From Dolichospermum sp. FACHB-1091 (GTDB lineage Bacteria; Cyanobacteriota; Cyanobacteriia; Cyanobacteriales; Nostocaceae): 64,000 nucleotides of DNA. The stretch lies in contig NZ_JACJSB010000011.1 in assembly GCF_014697585.1 (NCBI RefSeq), positions 62,001-126,000 of the forward strand, written 5' to 3'. The position numbers were made by a program, and so were the translations under genes. Numbering within the stretch: position 1 is the first letter of the stretch; each line of letters opens with the position of its first letter. Shown piece by piece: positions 62,489 to 64,000 of the stretch. The notes under the pieces are model-generated. The model was given only the letters and a program-made list of their open reading frames with translations. It was not told the origin of the DNA and searched no databases.

Positions 62489-63481
62489 ATGAAAGCTATC
62501 TTGTTACATCACAATGGTGGTCCTGAGCAGTTACGGTTGGGAGAAGCCTCTGTACCAACTGTCGGATCGTTAGACCTTTTGGTAAAAATGAATGTTTCAG
62601 GGGTGAATTTTGTTGATATATATCTTCGGGATGGACTTTATCCAATTCCCAGCTTTCCTCACATTCTTGGTATAGAAGGGGCTGGAACTGTAGTCGAAAA
62701 AGGTGATTTAGTTACCGATTTTTGTATCGGCGATCGTGTTGGTTTTGCCTATACTGGAAGTGGTAGCTATGCTGAATATACGTGTGTCAAAGCTGAACGA
62801 GCAATTCCTTTGCCTGAGTCTATCGGTTTTGAAACAGCAGCAGCCTGCCTCCTACAAGGTTTGACAGCTCATTTCCTAACCCATACAACATTTCCCTTGC
62901 AGCCACAGCAAACAATTCTTGTTCATGCTGCTGCTGGCGGAGTCGGTGGTCTTATTGTCCAAATGGCTAAATTGATGGGTGCGACCGTACTCGGAACCGT
63001 TTCAACGCCAGAAAAAGCTCAGGTCGCTAGAAGCAACGGTGCCGATCAAGTTATTCTTTACCATCAGAATGACTTTGAAACTGAAGTCATGGATTTCACC
63101 AATGGTATTGGCGTTGATGTTGTTTATGACTCTGTGGGAGTTGATACGTTTCACAAGAGCCTGAATCTGTTGAAGAACTGTGGAATGTTAGTTCTATTTG
63201 GTCAATCAAGTGGGTTAACTCCTCCTTTCGATCTCAACCGACTGTGTAATCGCTCTAGTGAGAGGGGTTCATTTTTTGTGACTCGCCCCACTATACGACA
63301 CTATATCAAAGGGAATATCTTAAGGGAGAGAGCTGCTGACCTCTTCAATTACCTCAACACTGGAAAAATAAAAGTTAGGGTTGGGCATCGTTATAGTCTC
63401 ACTGACGCTGCAAATGCTCATCGAGACCTATCCGCTCGTCTTACAATTGGCAAATCAATCTTAAAAATTTCTAGTGATTGA
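62489..63481 (+). CDS. Quinone oxidoreductase-like MDR dehydrogenase (zinc-free)
   Basis: 330 residues from MKAILLHHNGGPEQLRL (an upstream in-frame ATG lies inside the desaturase gene). GroES-like N-terminal half with GVNFVDIYLRDGLYPIPSFPHILGIEGAGTV, and a Rossmann half with HAAAGGVGGLIVQMAKLMGATVLGT. The structural and catalytic zinc cysteines are absent, placing it in the NADPH:quinone reductase/enoyl reductase branch. Last gene of the operon, 40 bases after the desaturase. Could reduce an unsaturated intermediate. Confidence 0.88.
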   Translation: MKAILLHHNGGPEQLRLGEASVPTVGSLDLLVKMNVSGVNFVDIYLRDGLYPIPSFPHILGIEGAGTVVEKGDLVTDFCIGDRVGFAYTGSGSYAEYTCVKAERAIPLPESIGFETAAACLLQGLTAHFLTHTTFPLQPQQTILVHAAAGGVGGLIVQMAKLMGATVLGTVSTPEKAQVARSNGADQVILYHQNDFETEVMDFTNGIGVDVVYDSVGVDTFHKSLNLLKNCGMLVLFGQSSGLTPPFDLNRLCNRSSERGSFFVTRPTIRHYIKGNILRERAADLFNYLNTGKIKVRVGHRYSLTDAANAHRDLSARLTIGKSILKISSD

Positions 63482-63661
63482 GTCTAAATTTTTGACCAAA
63501 AGGCAGGGGCAGAAGGTTATGAGCATCAATTAAGCGTCCTTGCTTCAATCCCATTCTTTTAAGGGTGGGTTACTCCTGCCTGGTGAAATTTTCTTAGATA
63601 CAGTCGATCGCAGAAACTTACAAACAAAGATTATTGTTTCGTCCCATCAGCTTTTGAGTTT

Positions 63662-64000
63662 ATGAGTATTATTTCAAGTATAAAAAATATCAAAGATGAA
63701 ATCCCTGACAAGGTTCGTTTGATTGCTGTTACTAAGAAAGTTCCTGTTGAATTCATGCGCCAAGCTTATGAAACAGGAATTAGAGATTTTGCTGAAAACC
63801 GTTTGCAAGACGCTTTAGAAAAACAAGAACAGCTACAGGATTTACCGAATATTTGCTGGCACTTTATTGGTCATTTACAAGCCAATAAAGCCAAAAAGGT
63901 TTTAGATAACTTCCATTGGATTCATTCCGTGGACTGTTTAAGTTTAGCAGAAAGATTGAACCGCTTAGTAGAAAATGAAACTGTCTCACCCCAATTATGT
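63662..64000 (+). CDS. yggS: YggS/PLPBP-family PLP homeostasis protein, 5' part
   Basis: 113 codons before the window edge. SIISSIKNIKDEIPDKVRLIAVTKKVP carries the PLP lysine in AVTKKVP (about 22-28), followed by FAENRLQDALEKQEQL and WHFIGHLQANKAKKVL, all typical of YggS. In other cyanobacteria this gene usually follows pipX; here the biosynthetic operon precedes it. It belongs to the host backbone, not to the operon. Confidence 0.93.
   Translation, partial: MSIISSIKNIKDEIPDKVRLIAVTKKVPVEFMRQAYETGIRDFAENRLQDALEKQEQLQDLPNICWHFIGHLQANKAKKVLDNFHWIHSVDCLSLAERLNRLVENETVSPQLC

Noticed and set aside
55264-63481. Saxitoxin, cylindrospermopsin, anatoxin-a or microcystin cluster
   Set aside because: No PKS, NRPS, amidinotransferase, Rieske oxygenase or carbamoyltransferase gene is present.
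55264-63481. Complete guanitoxin cluster
   Set aside because: No threonine-aldolase-like PLP enzyme, kinase or transporter is found, and extra enzyme classes are present; only the opening chemistry looks similar.

Overview
The window comes from a filamentous, heterocyst-forming cyanobacterium (Nostocales, in the broad Anabaena/Dolichospermum/Sphaerospermopsis range). The evidence is the filament-integrity operon fraC-fraD-fraE, an rpaA-type clock-output regulator, a HetI-type phosphopantetheinyl transferase, several xisH/xisI genes, many HIP1 octamers (GCGATCGC), an AT-rich base composition and several families of short palindromic or MITE-like repeats. No rRNA operon, CRISPR array, intact transposase or integrase was seen.

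Layout. 1-22 kb is mostly housekeeping: a DnaJ-type chaperone, a small kinase, glgC, moaC, tRNA-Arg(ACG), an ExbB/ExbD pair, purN, fraE-fraD-fraC, a tandem CobO-like protein, a duplicated Rpn-type nuclease, a large type IIG restriction-modification enzyme, an EcfT-like membrane protein, der, a CTERM-like secreted protein and rpaA. 21-23 kb holds an alpha/beta hydrolase next to a phosphopantetheinyl transferase.

23-39 kb is an accessory region built around acnB. It contains a DUF262 + HEPN pair, four xisI and two complete xisH genes plus xisH fragments, a RelE-type pair, two VapBC-type pairs, orphan antitoxins, a CHAP/peptidoglycan-binding protein and a GHKL-type ATPase. The groups are separated by direct repeats that are copies of the acnB 3' end with its downstream flank, or of the acnB 5' flank. 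This looks like repeated insertion or duplication at the borders of acnB, which would make acnB a cassette-accumulation hotspot.

39-54 kb returns to core metabolism (menD, serA, prmA, an FAD monooxygenase, an arginase-family ureohydrolase, thrC, a Uma2 nuclease, a BrkB-type membrane protein, a DUF4112 protein, an alpha/beta hydrolase, gltX).

55.2-63.5 kb is a compact eight-gene operon that looks like an uncharacterised natural-product pathway: a GcvT-like folate-binding protein, a clavaminate-synthase/TauD-like Fe(II)/2-oxoglutarate dioxygenase, a class IV aminotransferase, a SAM methyltransferase, an NADPH-dependent FMN reductase-like flavoprotein, a class I/II PLP enzyme, a membrane histidine-box desaturase/hydroxylase and a quinone-oxidoreductase-like dehydrogenase. 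The membrane hydroxylase next to a class I/II PLP enzyme, with a 2-oxoglutarate dioxygenase and a methyltransferase, resembles the enzyme classes that open guanitoxin biosynthesis (GntB, GntC, GntD, GntF). The aldolase and kinase of that pathway are absent and GcvT-like, class IV and MDR enzymes are added. My working hypothesis is a new, possibly arginine/cyclic-guanidine-derived small molecule. The window ends inside yggS.
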